In this document: piece by piece, positions 1 to 11,199 of the stretch | Layout: each line of letters starts with the position of its first letter | Numbering within the stretch: the first letter of the stretch is position 1 | Origin: Lithospermum erythrorhizon | Taxonomy: Eukaryota; Streptophyta; Magnoliopsida; Boraginales; Boraginaceae | NCBI GenBank assembly: GCA_019722365.1 | Contig: JADFUC010000250.1 | Location: forward strand, 186,001-250,000 | DNA length: 64,000 nucleotides | Direction: 5' to 3' | The notes under the pieces: model-generated | Seen by the model: only the letters and a program-made list of their open reading frames with translations | Told to the model about the DNA's origin: nothing | Databases searched by the model: none | Program-made: the position numbers and the translations under genes

Positions 1-1
1 A

Positions 2-2474
2 GAATATGGAGGCAATTGTAATGAGAATTCCTCTGTTTCAGAGCAAGGTGGTAGTGGTGAAACAGGGTCCAAAACCACTAGTGAATCGAATTCAAGAAAG
101 AGGAAAGCAGTTTCAAGAGGAAAGAGGATTACAGACTTAAATATTAAGTACTATGCTCCTCCATTGAATTTTGGTTTCGTTTTGATATCTAGCTTCTTGC
201 TCCGATTCTTTCAGCCTTGCGTCATTTTGTTTACCTATTAATTTACTCATAAAAGCTGCAATTGATGTTAGATTATATTTTAGTTCCTTAATTTAAGAAC
301 TATTTTCCTAATATTTTCTTTTTAGCAAATTAAGTAAGAAAACATAGAAGTAAAGTTATATTTGTGAAATATGTTAGATTTTAAATTCTAAACATACAAA
401 AGTAGATGAGTGTTAGATAGGGATGAAAGAATCTAATTTCTCAAAAACTAAGAGTCACTTTAACTATTTTAAAATAAACTCTCTGAAAAATTTTAAAATA
501 TCAAGAAACTATACCATCTTTATGGGTAAGGCTAAGGAGAGAATCACTTATTCACTCAATGCATCCCCGATTTTTATCACGATTTGTTGATTATATAGCG
601 AAATTTCATTTTTACTTTTCTTAATTAACATTTTTAAAGCACATTACAACTAATAAAGTCTTTTTGTTTCATAATTAATTAAATTATTTTTTGATAAAAT
701 AATTTATATTAGTATTAATATTAATCAAGTTCTTAATAAAATATTTTTTATTTTCATGATCAAGTAAATTGGGATGGAGGGAGTATTTATTTAAAATAAT
801 ATAAATTTACGTAATATCTTTGGACCAGTTTTATTTTCTTGTGTTTTTTCATAATGTAATTAAAAAGTTAATGATAATTAAATTTTGACACGGAAAAACT
901 TTAATTAAAATGAATTGGAAGGAGAAGTATTTAACTTAAAATTGTCTATTTTCAATTGATTTATTTTATATGACTGACTTCTTTTTGTTGTTTTGCTTTC
1001 ACAACATTGAGAGAAAAAATACGAAATGCAAAGAGATCAAAGCTTGCAAAGAGAGAAGGGGAAGCTAAAGGCACTAATTCTAATGGTGAAGAAGAAGAAA
1101 TAGGCAACCAAAAGCCTCCTGAGCCACCCAAAGATTATATTCATGTTAGAACGAAGGGGCCAGCTACTGATGAATCTGGATTTAAGCCAGAAAAGTGAGT
1201 TTACTACTACATTTAGTTTGATTTTATATTTTGTAAAATTTCATTTATTTAGTTTTTTATGTGTATTCTACGTTATGTTGTGCATGTGTTAGTTTATAAA
1301 TATTGCCATTTGCCATTATATTGTACATGTAGTATAGTAGTTAAAGAAACAAAATAAGTCATTCAAATAAAAACGAATGAAGTAACAAAATTTGAGTATT
1401 TGATTCTTTTAGCTATTGATGGTTATTTTCTCGGTTCTTATGATTAGGTTCGTCGAGAAAAGATAAGCGAGAGAATGAAACTCCTCCAAGATCTAGTCCC
1501 AGGTTGCAATAAGGTATGTTAAATGGGTACTGTTCGTATCACAGATTGTCTAGTTGTGGGTTCGACTCTCATCCTGTCAGCTTGAGTATTTATAGGGATC
1601 GTTTCATTTTACTTGAATGATTTATCCTCTAGTTGTATGTCTAATTTGGAAAATGTTTTACCATCCAGGTTACTGGCAAAGCGTTAATGCTTAATGAGAT
1701 AATCAACTATGTTCAAGCATTGCAAAGCCAAGTAGAGGTGATTATTCTTGCTAGAGAACTGTTATCAATTTTTTTCTTTTTTAGAAATCTCTCAAAGATA
1801 TATGGTTTCTCTCAGTAGGTTGACCGTCAGTCGACTCAGGAATGGGTTACGATGGAAAATCATCTATCAGAGGTGGTTTCTTGTTGATGATTTACTATTG
1901 AACATCATGAACATATATTTTTATGATGCTCAATAAATAAATTGTCAACTATTGTTTGAGTTTTACGTTTTGGAATCCATGCACTGCAAGTATCAGATGT
2001 ATCCAACCAAATACATGTTGCCCCAACCTATGTATCCATCGGATCCTTCGGTTGTAGCGGCTTTGTATGGTCACCATCCACAACAAATTCCTCAACAACA
2101 AATGAATAATAGACCGTCCAATGTGTCAGTAAGTCAGTGCTCCACCAATGGAACCCTTGAATGATGGAAGCCCATTCGCTTTCTGGGATGCAATTACTCT
2201 CAAGGATTCGTTGAAGGCCTTCCACAGGTAATAATCCATTCAACAACTTGTTCATTATTTTCAACGCTCAATGCCAAGAATTTTATAGATGGACAATGTT
2301 TGGCATTCTCAGTTCTCTGCACTTTGTGAGGATGACTTGCAAAGCATTGTTCAAATGGGATCCAACCAGAACTTTAGAAGGGAAATACCATTCAATTCTC
2401 AAGGACTTTATGGTAGGTGGCATACTATACTAAAAATCCATCATATTCCGTTTCCTGAAGTGCAACACCCCTAG
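2..2474 (+). pseudogene. Decayed bHLH transcription factor gene (bHLH49/62/74/78-like, subfamily XII), 5' end outside window
   Basis: Family members bind E-box DNA in the nucleus as dimers. Exon remnants run in the family order. Positions 2-145 read NSRKRKAVSRGK, the Ser/Lys-rich stretch before the bHLH domain. Positions 1007-1195 hold NAKRSK and PPKDYIHVR. Positions 1448-1513 read VRREKISERMKLLQDLVPGC, helix 1. Positions 1669-1737 read VTGKALMLNEIINYVQAL, helix 2. A leucine-zipper-side exon lies near 1806-1872, and the conserved C-terminal DDLQSIVQMG motif lies near 2320-2350. Several breaks suggest it is dead. The basic region after YIHVR is scrambled, and the His of the His-Glu-Arg DNA contact is lost. 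The donor at 1196 (GTGAGT) joined to the acceptor at 1447 shifts frame into a stop. The zipper exon (FLS at 1806, LTV at 1820, MENHLSE at 1852) sits in three different frames. The family call is firm; pseudogene status is an inference from frames alone. The 842-nt gap between the first two exons is AT-rich intron. Confidence 0.8.
772..785. repeat. Orphan MITE terminus inside bHLH intron
   Basis: The sequence GGATGGAGGGAGTA is the typical end of Stowaway-type plant MITEs (CTCCCTCC inverted, TA target). No matching start with CTCCCTCC was found upstream, so this is either one end of a badly eroded element or a truncated copy. Confidence 0.4.
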
Positions 2475-3370
2475 GAATATGTAATTTGAGTACTGATTTA
2501 TGAAAAATATATAGGGGAAAAGGTTTTGAACGGTATGATTAGTCGAATGTCTAATTTGATCACTTATCTAATGTCGTAAGTTTCATGTTTTTACAACATA
2601 AATACACAATGGTAATAATCGCTATGCCCTCTTCGGCCCTTTCTAGAGATGTCACAATTTTCTCCAAGTTGTATAACTAATGACCATTTTCTTGATGCAG
2701 CACCAATCCAAGAGTCGGATACGAAAAACGAACTGAGATAACTACGCTTTTCAGTGTTCACACAACTTTAATCCCCAAAGGAGAAGATGCAGGGTGTTGT
2801 AAAAACCTTTCAGATGTTCTGATGACAATGTTGCCTGAATTGCTAATCCACCAATAGGTCTAATCTGTTTTCTTTTTCCTTTGTAATTTATCTTGTTCAT
2901 TGTAATCATTTAAGAATTCTGATTTATTAGTCATATAATGTGTATCCTTTCATTTGCATTTTATAAGCAAATGTGTATATTGGTTCAAGATGACAACTGC
3001 ATCACCTTATGTATGATAATCTTCTTGTATCCTATTAAATGAAAAATATAGAGATTTTCACTTTAATCATCCAGACACTATATTTTATTTCTTATCAACA
3101 TCAATTACCAAATTTGATGATATATGAAAATCTTATCCATGATTGTGTTAGGTTGGTGCCAATTATGCTAAGGTATAAAAAAAGTTATTTTTTCTATTGT
3201 TTTATGATTCTTACCTTGTAGTAAGTTGAAACCCAGCTGTAAATGTAGGCTCCTCTTGCATAAAAAAGTCTTACTAATTATGATTCATTATAGTATTTGC
3301 TCTTCTTAGCTTATGCTAGAGCTGGAGCCTAGAGTCACTAACAAGAAGAAGCAATGGAAGCTTAGTCTTT
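2475..3370. other. Spacer, 3' flank of the bHLH remnant
   Basis: AT-rich non-coding sequence. The part at 2700-2860 has a slightly higher GC content and follows an acceptor-like CAG at 2700, so it may be the last exon or 3' UTR of the bHLH gene. I found no family motif in it. Nothing else is recognisable. Confidence 0.4.
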
Positions 3371-3374
3371 TTTA

Positions 3375-3582
3375 CTCCCTCCGTCTCAGTTTAATTGATC
3401 ATCTATCTTAAAAATATTTTATTAAGATAATAATTTGTTTTACTATTGTTGAAGGAGATAAAAATACATTGGAGACAAAAGAATTTTTTTTTAATTCTGA
3501 TAGCAAAAAATTGCATTAATAAAATAAACGATTAATTATAATGAAATAATTTTTTTTTACTAAATGATCAATTAAATTAAAG
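3375..3582. mobile_element. Stowaway-like MITE (about 208 bp)
   Basis: It starts CTCCCTCCGTCTCAG directly after a TA and contains TTTAATTGATCAT. Near 3561-3584 the complement of the same inner motif (ATGATCAATTAAA) occurs, followed by TA. Small size, AT-rich interior, CTCCCTCC terminus and TA target site are the hallmarks of Stowaway MITEs of the Tc1/mariner superfamily. The right terminus has lost most of its GGAGGGAG. Confidence 0.6.
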
Positions 3583-4129
3583 TAAAATATTTCTTTTACC
3601 GATCAAAAGTTGCCTAGAAGGATGAAAATAGTTCACTTTTACCCTGAGTTTTACCGTTGCTCAAAAACGTTCTCACAATACTATTAGTCCCACGTATAAC
3701 TTCTCAATTTTAAGTTTCAACTAGATCAAGAGTTAATTGAGGCATTTTCAGAAAAAAAAAATCCCCTAACATAGTCATATAGAGATTTGTAAATTATTCA
3801 TATGGATGAAGGTTTAGGGAAGAATTCCTTAAATAATTATGTATTTTACTATAAATTCGAGTTATTATTAGTCTATGTTTTAAAAAATGTCCCTTTTGAA
3901 CATACTCTCCTTCATATTGTTTATTATTTGAGCAGACGAAAATATTAACTAGGCGGTAAAAAATAATTCAAAATTTGAATTTAATAAAAAAATTATGGAA
4001 GTAGTAGCTTGGGTCATGTCGAAATAGAACAGTCTTGAACAAGAGTGATCGAAGTGAATTAGTTTCTAAATATAATTGGTATTTAAAGCTATTTGTCCTA
4101 AAAATATTCATCCAATTAACTTATTAACT

Positions 4130-5150
4130 TAGTGGTTCATAAATGGAGCTTAATTTAAATTACAAACCTTTCTAACGCTTTCATGAGCTTTAAATAATAA
4201 TGTTTTCGGCCTTTTCAGTAAACGTGGGATGAATTTTGTACGCGAGCTTTTGAATAAGCGCTGCGAAACTACGAAACTTCAACTTATCTTGGCCAAAGAC
4301 AAAATCAAATTTTAGAAGTATAATAATCAAATAACATCAAATAAGCAGCGTCACTCCATAATGGCTGATCGCGTATAATTATTTAATTGATAAAACAAAA
4401 CCTTTCATCATCTTCAACATAAATATCCATAAATTCTATCTCTTTTCAATAATTTACAAATACAACATATGGGGTTACTACTTTCTCTGATTGGAAACAA
4501 TTGCTGGAAGAAAAAAAGTAATAGCTTTTACACAAAAAAACAAAAATATTGTTAATTGCTGAAATGATTATGCCACTAAATACCCGTATCATGAAAACAT
4601 TAAAAAGAAGTATTCAAGTCATTTTAATATCATATGAAGTATAACACAATGAAATAAAAACCAAGAAAATCAGCTAAACAACAACAGAAGTTATAGTAAC
4701 AAGTACTAGTTGTGAGTTCAGTAGCTTCTGAAATTGAGCATTTGATAGAATTACCAACATGGTTTCTTAAATTGTTATCTAAAGTTGCAATCTTTGAATT
4801 CCAAGATGAATAAAGAGTGTGACCAAACAAGCTTCTCCAGCCAAGGTGAGGTCAAATTCGAGAAATTTTGGTTGAAGATGATGAAAGGGTTTTGTTTTGT
4901 TGAGTTAAGAATGATATGTGGTTGGGTTAATTAGAGGAGGGTAAGTTATTTGAATGTTATTTAACTAAATTATTCTTTTAAAATTTGATTTTATATGGTG
5001 TCATAATTTTGAAAAGTTTAGGTGATTATTTAAAAAGTTTAGGTGCCAAAAATTCATCCCAAGTACCTACTTGAAATGTTGAAAATTTCAAATACTTATT
5101 TGAAAAGTTCGCAAAAGTTGAATGAGTATATAAAATTAACTATTGGGACT
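4130..5150. mobile_element. Non-autonomous element with long terminal inverted repeats (~1 kb)
   Basis: The left arm (about 4150-4420) and the reverse complement of the right arm (about 4865-5130) are co-linear over more than 200 nt. Shared pieces in the same order include GGGATGAATTTT, AAATCAAATTTTA, AAATAACAT and CCTTTCATCATCTTCAAC. The middle (4420-4865) has no coding signal. Such arms fit a foldback or Mutator-type MITE. The outer ends are diverged, so boundaries are approximate and no target duplication could be assigned. Confidence 0.6.
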
Positions 5151-5938
5151 TGTGTAGATAATTTTACCACATAAAAAATTTCGTTTTAGAAAATAAAATA
5201 AAATCTAAATTCTAGGGTCAACAACTGCTATATCTTTCAGGACAACTGTAGTTTTTCATCAATAACCAACGACGGAAGCTTCTAACCTTTTTTTCACTGA
5301 CAAAAACAGAAGGTACAGTAATAACGAGCCAGTCAATTAAAATTTTGATGTCATAATCAACATTCTATAGAATATTAGACGGTGCTTAAAGAATCCCAGG
5401 TTGTCAATTATGAGACTATAATCAATGAATATGATGACTTTATTCTATTCTGCTTTATTTAATATTTCTTTCGTTTTTTTAATTATCGTTTTAAGCATTT
5501 ATATATGAATTAAAGAAAAGAAAAAGTAATCAAAAAATGTATTGAAAATGTAGAATGACAATCAATTGAGACAATATCATTAGTTGATTGTTAATTTAAA
5601 GAGAAAAAGTAATTAATCTGAAAATGCCAAAAATGTTATTTATTATACTAAAAACTGACATTAAAAATAAATAAATTTAACTTTTCTTTAAAAGCAATGA
5701 TTAAAAAAAAGCGGAGGAGTAACAAATAATAATAATGGTAGCGAAGAGAACAAGTTTTTTGCATCAGAAGCCAAGGTGGTGAGTTGGTGGAATAAAATTG
5801 AATTTGTGATCGTAAGATGCCCAATGTGCGCTCAGCGAGGGTTTTGCGTCGATAGCCGTGACTGGAAACAGTAGCGGTTATGGATCGTTACAAAAGAACA
5901 ATTTTTTTGCAGTGGAAGTCTTGAAATACTCATTATAT
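5151..5938. other. Spacer between two MITE-type elements
   Basis: AT-rich and non-coding except 5750-5885, which is more GC-balanced (GGTTTTGCGTCGATAGCC region). That part translates into short frames only and matches no family I recognise. Confidence 0.3.
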
Positions 5939-6146
5939 AGTATTTCCTTAATTTCAAAATAGATGATTGTTTAAATGAAAAGTGATTTATTAAGAGATTG
6001 TAAAAAAACTACATTGGGATTGTGAAAAACTACAGTGAAAATGTAAAAAACTATTAATGGAATGGTAAAATATATTACAAAAATTATAAACAATCAATGT
6101 GTAAAAAAAATTCTAGATGATCATCTATTTTGAAATGGAGGGAGTA
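5939..6146. mobile_element. Stowaway-like MITE (about 208 bp)
   Basis: The left end TTTCCTTAATTTCAAAATAG and the right end, which reads CTCCCTCCATTTCAAAATAG on the other strand, form terminal inverted repeats with TA at both outer edges. The interior is AT-rich with repeated AAAACTACA-type phrases and no open frame. Size and ends fit Stowaway MITEs. Confidence 0.7.
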
Positions 6147-6970
6147 TCTTTATTGGCGATTTTACCACTTTCAAAATCAAATTTTATTTATTAAATAAAT
6201 AGTTTATTCATTATATTATGAAAAATAACAAGAAAATAATATTATGAAAATATTTTTTAAAAAAGTATAATAAAATCAATTATTTATTTTAGTAGAATAT
6301 GGAACTAATAACGTAAATTATATCAAAGTTTGGTCTTTTAAAACTTATTAAAATGAAGTGGAGGGAGTATGAGATAATGGAAAGATACCTTTGACAAAAA
6401 TTAAATAAAGGTAGATAAGTAGATTAAATCATTTGATGAGAGGTGGTTAGTGAAATCATGTTCAAGGGGTAAGGAAAAGATTATCTTTTCCTTGCAGCCT
6501 TAGAATATTTTATTGATCTGTTCTATTATTGTTTCGAGCCAACAGTAATCACAGAATTAAGTATTGAAAAAGATTCTTTGTGAAATGATCTTTTGCTAAA
6601 GAGGAGTTGTTAATCACAAAATTATTATATAAAACAGATGTTCATGTGATAGTCTTGTCCCCCTCAAAGTTGAAATACCAATCATGTAATGAAGTGCACG
6701 TTATGGCTACTAAATTATTATTCCATTAATCTCTTCACTAATACTTTGGCTTTGGCTTTTCATCCTTGATAATATGCTTCCAAGAATGGTATAAATATTA
6801 ATTTTATATATTTATTTTTCCACTGCAATTCTTAATAATAAAATTTTTATCTCCTTAATATTTTCATCCACTCTTGAACTACAAATGAAGTATTATTATG
6901 ACCAAGTAGAGCAAGAAAATTATATATTCAACATTTTTTTACCTACAAACTTGTGGGGTGGAATAGGCTA
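6147..6970. other. Spacer with one orphan MITE end at 6359-6369
   Basis: AT-rich and non-coding. GTGGAGGGAGTA at 6359-6369 is another Stowaway-type right terminus, without a clear left partner. Nothing else is recognisable. Confidence 0.35.
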
Positions 6971-7984
6971 TGGACTATGGTGTCCCTAAAGTATAAGAGG
7001 TGAGTTCTGCATGAATGGGCAGTAGATTATGAAGTGAGGCGGGGACGGTGATTGCGTTAAGTACAGGGGCGCTGACGGTCAAAGTATCATGTTCGTCGAC
7101 GGTGGGGAACTGAGTATGCAAAATGCGGATGGCCTTGCTTGAAGGAGGCTCAATAAGCGCTGACCACCTTGCTTAGTATGCAGCGGCTTCGGCTCTTGCG
7201 TCAAGCGGACAGCCGGGCATCGTTGATAAAGTCCGGTTGTTAAACCGGTTTATTAAATCATGAAGTCGCGCTTTATTTATACTATTGCAAATAGAAAACA
7301 AATCACACGCATATATAAAAAACCATAAATATCTAAATGGAGTATTTAACAAAATCATAAAACAAACTTCAAAACATCGAACCAAAGTTTTAACATCCAT
7401 AGAATAAAAACTAAATCGCAAACATTAAACTGATAAGTTCATCCATCTATAAAACAAAATAAGCTAAGTTCATTCATAAAAGAAAATAAAAAACAAAGAA
7501 CATTATTCTTAGGTATTTCATCATCGTATCTTGGATATTTGGGTATGAAAGATCAGTGAATACCACTGGATAAACGCCTCGTATGATGCGTTACGAATTT
7601 CGGTTATGTGACAATCAACGGAATTCAAAGCGTCTTGATCTTCAGCGTTCAAGTTGCATATTCTTCCGACCTCTGGCGTTTCAGTATTGATAAAAATAAT
7701 GATGGTGTATGTAATTTAATCGATATAGAATACATTGCATTCGTACCTTTGTACATATCCAACAGCATTCATGAGTCCGCTGCATGGGGCGAAGATGAAG
7801 TGGGTACACTGGGACCTCGAATCACGAGGGAGCGGGGATCTCTCGGGGATTCGGCGTCTGTCCTTGTGGAGGTTGTGGTGAACTACACCCGTTTGTTCCC
7901 AATTTCATTAATGGTATTGAAAATGAGTATTTTGATCTTTATAATTATGCTAGTTCACGTGATTATTGTAGCAATTCGTTTTAA

Positions 7985-8770
7985 GCTTTAATTAAATGAG
8001 ATTACTTAAACTAAGTGTTGATAAATGGTAATGGTAAATTATTAAAATGGAACTCACACGATAATACTCGAGGGGTTATGCTAAATTGCTAGATCCGTAC
8101 ATAATCGATATAATAATCATAATGGTCAATTATACTATTATAAATATTATACGAGCCCAAAGGTCGCTTTACATATAGTGACGTTGAGTTTTTATTTACG
8201 TGTATGAAATTAAAAGCGTGATTGCTAGTGAGAGTTGGATTGAAATCCACTTTGAGATACTAATTGAAGTTTGCATTTGATAATGTAAGATATAAATTGG
8301 GCCGAGGCCAGGAGTTAATTAGCACATAGTTTAATTAGCGGTATAACTAATGAGAGCTCGTTAAATTGACATTGGTTACTCATTGGCTTTTAGTTGATTG
8401 CCCGATTTTAACGAGGTTGGCTTGTTATTTAACGAGTCAAGCTATTCGGTTAGGAGGTGTGCCTATAAGGAAGTTAAAAGATGAAAAAACTGTCGTCATT
8501 TTCTTCCGCAACCCCCTGTAACACTCCATTGGCGAACCATTTGAAGCCATGTTTGGCTTGATTTTGTTCTCGGTGTTACGAGATTACTTGAAGTCACGTC
8601 GCGTGATTCAACCTCTCTGGTGTATGAATTGCTTGGAGGCATTGTCACCATTGCTATTCTTACAGGAATTCGAGGAGAGACTTCGTGAAGATTAAGTTGG
8701 TGATTTTCATATAAGTCTTTCGTTTCATACATATATGTATATATGTATTTTATTGTAATTCGTTTATACA
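7985..8770 (+). repeat. Dispersed repeat family R, copy 1 (diverged)
   Basis: This is the weakest of three copies. It is co-linear with 14165-15075 and with the complement of 47690-48565. Shared landmarks are a phrase ending AGTGTT near 8015, GAGGGGTTATG near 8085, TAATAATCATAATGGTCAAT near 8112, a TAACGAG stretch near 8430 and a GGTGTATGAATTGCTTGG-like stretch near 8620. It resembles long-terminal-repeat DNA with no coding content; the element type is not certain. Confidence 0.4.
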
Positions 8771-9399
8771 TTTATTCGATTTTGGTTCGTTTTGTTTATT
8801 TTTTAATTATGATTAAATTATATTCTTGACTGACATCCTACGTACAATTCATACCTCCATTTTGAACCACACTTAGATACTTTCCGCCCCAATATATTTA
8901 ACTTTGACTGGTCAATGATTGCTCCCAATCTTTTTATTGTTGAGCCTGAGTCGAAATTTCATTATTAGCGTTAAAACAAATCATTTTACCCAAGAAATTG
9001 GATATCGGCATCTACATCTGACGAAAACGGCTCACTTACTCACTATCCATATTTTTAATAATGGAGTCTTTGTAAGTTGATCTTATTACCAATTCAATAA
9101 AGCATATGTGACTAAGGTATGAATGACACTTGTTGTAATAATCAATCTATGTAAACTTCTTGCTCACCTACCTGTTTCTTAACTTTCTCTCTGCTCACTC
9201 TTTGTTATGATAACTTTCTTCATTGTAAATAATTGAGACAATTAGCAAATTAGAAAATGTGAAATTGTGAAAATATTTTCTTTGAGTGTTACCAGAACAC
9301 TTTATACTTTAAAATTTAGAAAAAAGATCAAAATATTATTGTTATGGGTTAAAATTAAGCTAATGAAACCCCGCGATTGGGGTTTGGAGCTCTTATAAG

Positions 9400-9585
9400 G
9401 CTTAAAATCGTGATTAGCGGATATCCCCGATTCGGTCTTAGGACGTACTCTTGATTGCTGATCATTGTCTCTGTCAGGGGCGTCACGGATTTGATGCAGG
9501 ACGTCAGCAAATATATTACCAGTAAATGGGCGTGGCTTTGCCCATAATAGGGGGCGTCTGTGGCTGTCTGTGTTGACCATTTTAT
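9400..9585. repeat. GC-rich patch with GGACGTC-like motifs, copy 1
   Basis: Within an AT-rich background this patch holds GGATATCC, GGACGTAC, GGGCGTCA, GGACGTCAGCAAAT and GGGCGTCTG in quick succession. The phrase GACGTCAGCAAAT parallels GCGTCCAGCAAAT at about 10945, so the patch belongs with the one at 10695-11130. Both look like leftovers of one repeat, probably LTR or leader DNA. No coding frame survives. Confidence 0.4.
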
Positions 9586-10694
9586 TGAAAACTTTATTAT
9601 ACGATAATCATAAAATATGAAATGAAAAAATAAACTTATTTTTTATTAAGGCCTTGTGATTTATACTGGGGATGCGTCTTGGTGCGAGGATTGGCCGTTC
9701 ACTTGATCGATCGGTATATCTCGACTTTTAGCGATTGAAAGACAAAACACTACTACCACAATTTCATTGATTGAGTCTATAATGTAGCTTATTATAAATA
9801 AACTTTTGGTCGTAGAGTTGATAGTTGTTTAAACACCTCCACCGCACTTATGCTGCTACTCTTTATCAAGTTTATGATCGCTTCTCGAATGTCACAATAA
9901 AATGTCGGTTCCTTTCCCACTCAAAATCATATAACTATATATGTTTTTTACAAAGTATACATGTAAACCTTATTTTCTCGTCGGGCTCAAACTATTTCCA
10001 AACCATAGTTTGAACTAAAATTTTACGTCTTCAGCTCGGGATGATTCTTGAGTAGATATTGGATTTTCATCTCCCTACGCTATTTTTTCCATTTAAACGG
10101 CTTAAATCTACTTAACATGATATCCTACTCGTCATTTAGATACATGCTATTAAAATGGTCAACACAACTAAAGTTTGGGTCTATTGAGGGTTTGTGAGTG
10201 GGAATTTAATAGATTGTAGTTCCATACGCCTCAATTCTAATATTCCAATTCTTTTTAGGAGCCATTGTAATAAATAATAAATAACTTGTAATACTAAAAA
10301 TATTTAATCAATTTCAATGCAACTTAATCGAGAGAATAATAAATAAGTTGAAATTGTAACAAGATTATACCAAGTAAGACAAGTAATATAATAAAAGGAG
10401 TAGGATAAAAAGATTGTACTAATTTTGATACAGCTTTTGTAATCAATTGAAGATGATGATGCTTGTAATTCCTTTGAAATTCTCTTGATCAAAATTATTT
10501 ATTCTCAAGATGAACATGTAGAACATTTATAATTGAAGTAGTAAAAATAAGAACCAAGTATGTTATATTTAATGAGTGGAATGAACTTGCTTTTATAATT
10601 GAAGTAATATGAATTAATGATGATATTTGATGTGAGTAATGAATGAAAGTTGTGGTCCTTTATTTATAGGAGGAGAAAAAAGGATAGTTTTTTG

Positions 10695-11130
10695 TGAGCA
10701 GGACGTCCGATTAGTAAAAGCGGGCGTCCGCTAACGAATATGCTGGCTGAGGTTAATGTTTCACGTAGCATTTCACTAGGATGTCAGGATTTTGCACAAA
10801 ATGGATATCCGCTGAATGAGATCGTAATATTTACATAACGGCTGAATTCTTGCTTTGGACATCCATTGCACAAAAGCGGTTATCCCGCTAATAGGTGAAT
10901 CCAACTAAAATGTAGTGTATCGGGGCGTCCGGTTTAATTAGCGGGCGTCCAGCAAATAACGAACCACCGCGGCGTGTCTTAGAGCGATTGACGTCCGCAA
11001 ATCGACAACGAACATGTGTGCGGGGCAGCTTTTTGGCTTCGACATACCGCGTTAGTAAGTGGGCGTAGCGGCGTGAAACTTAACGAAGCCGATGGGCGAA
11101 TCCAGAAAGCGGTTAATGGTCGGACCAACG
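10695..11130. repeat. GC-rich patch with paired GGACGTCC/GGGCGTCC motifs, copy 2
   Basis: Octamers occur in pairs about 20-22 nt apart: GGACGTCC 10701 with GGGCGTCC 10722; GGACATCC 10857 with GGTTATCC 10879; GGGCGTCC 10923 with GGGCGTCC 10943. A single GGATATCC sits at 10803. Second members are preceded by AAGC or TAGC and often followed by GCTAA or AGCAAA. TATTTATAGGAGG upstream (about 10661) could be a TATA-like box. I read it as repeat-derived, possibly an LTR promoter/leader, but cannot name the element. Confidence 0.4.
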
Positions 11131-11199
11131 AACTTTTCCTCAACTTCTCATAGTAACGAAATATGGATCCTTCGAATAAAAACACACCTTAATAAGCCT

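Noticed and set aside
7608..7991. A 127-codon frame on +
   Set aside because: No family similarity, no gene context, and located in a repeat-rich area; probably chance.
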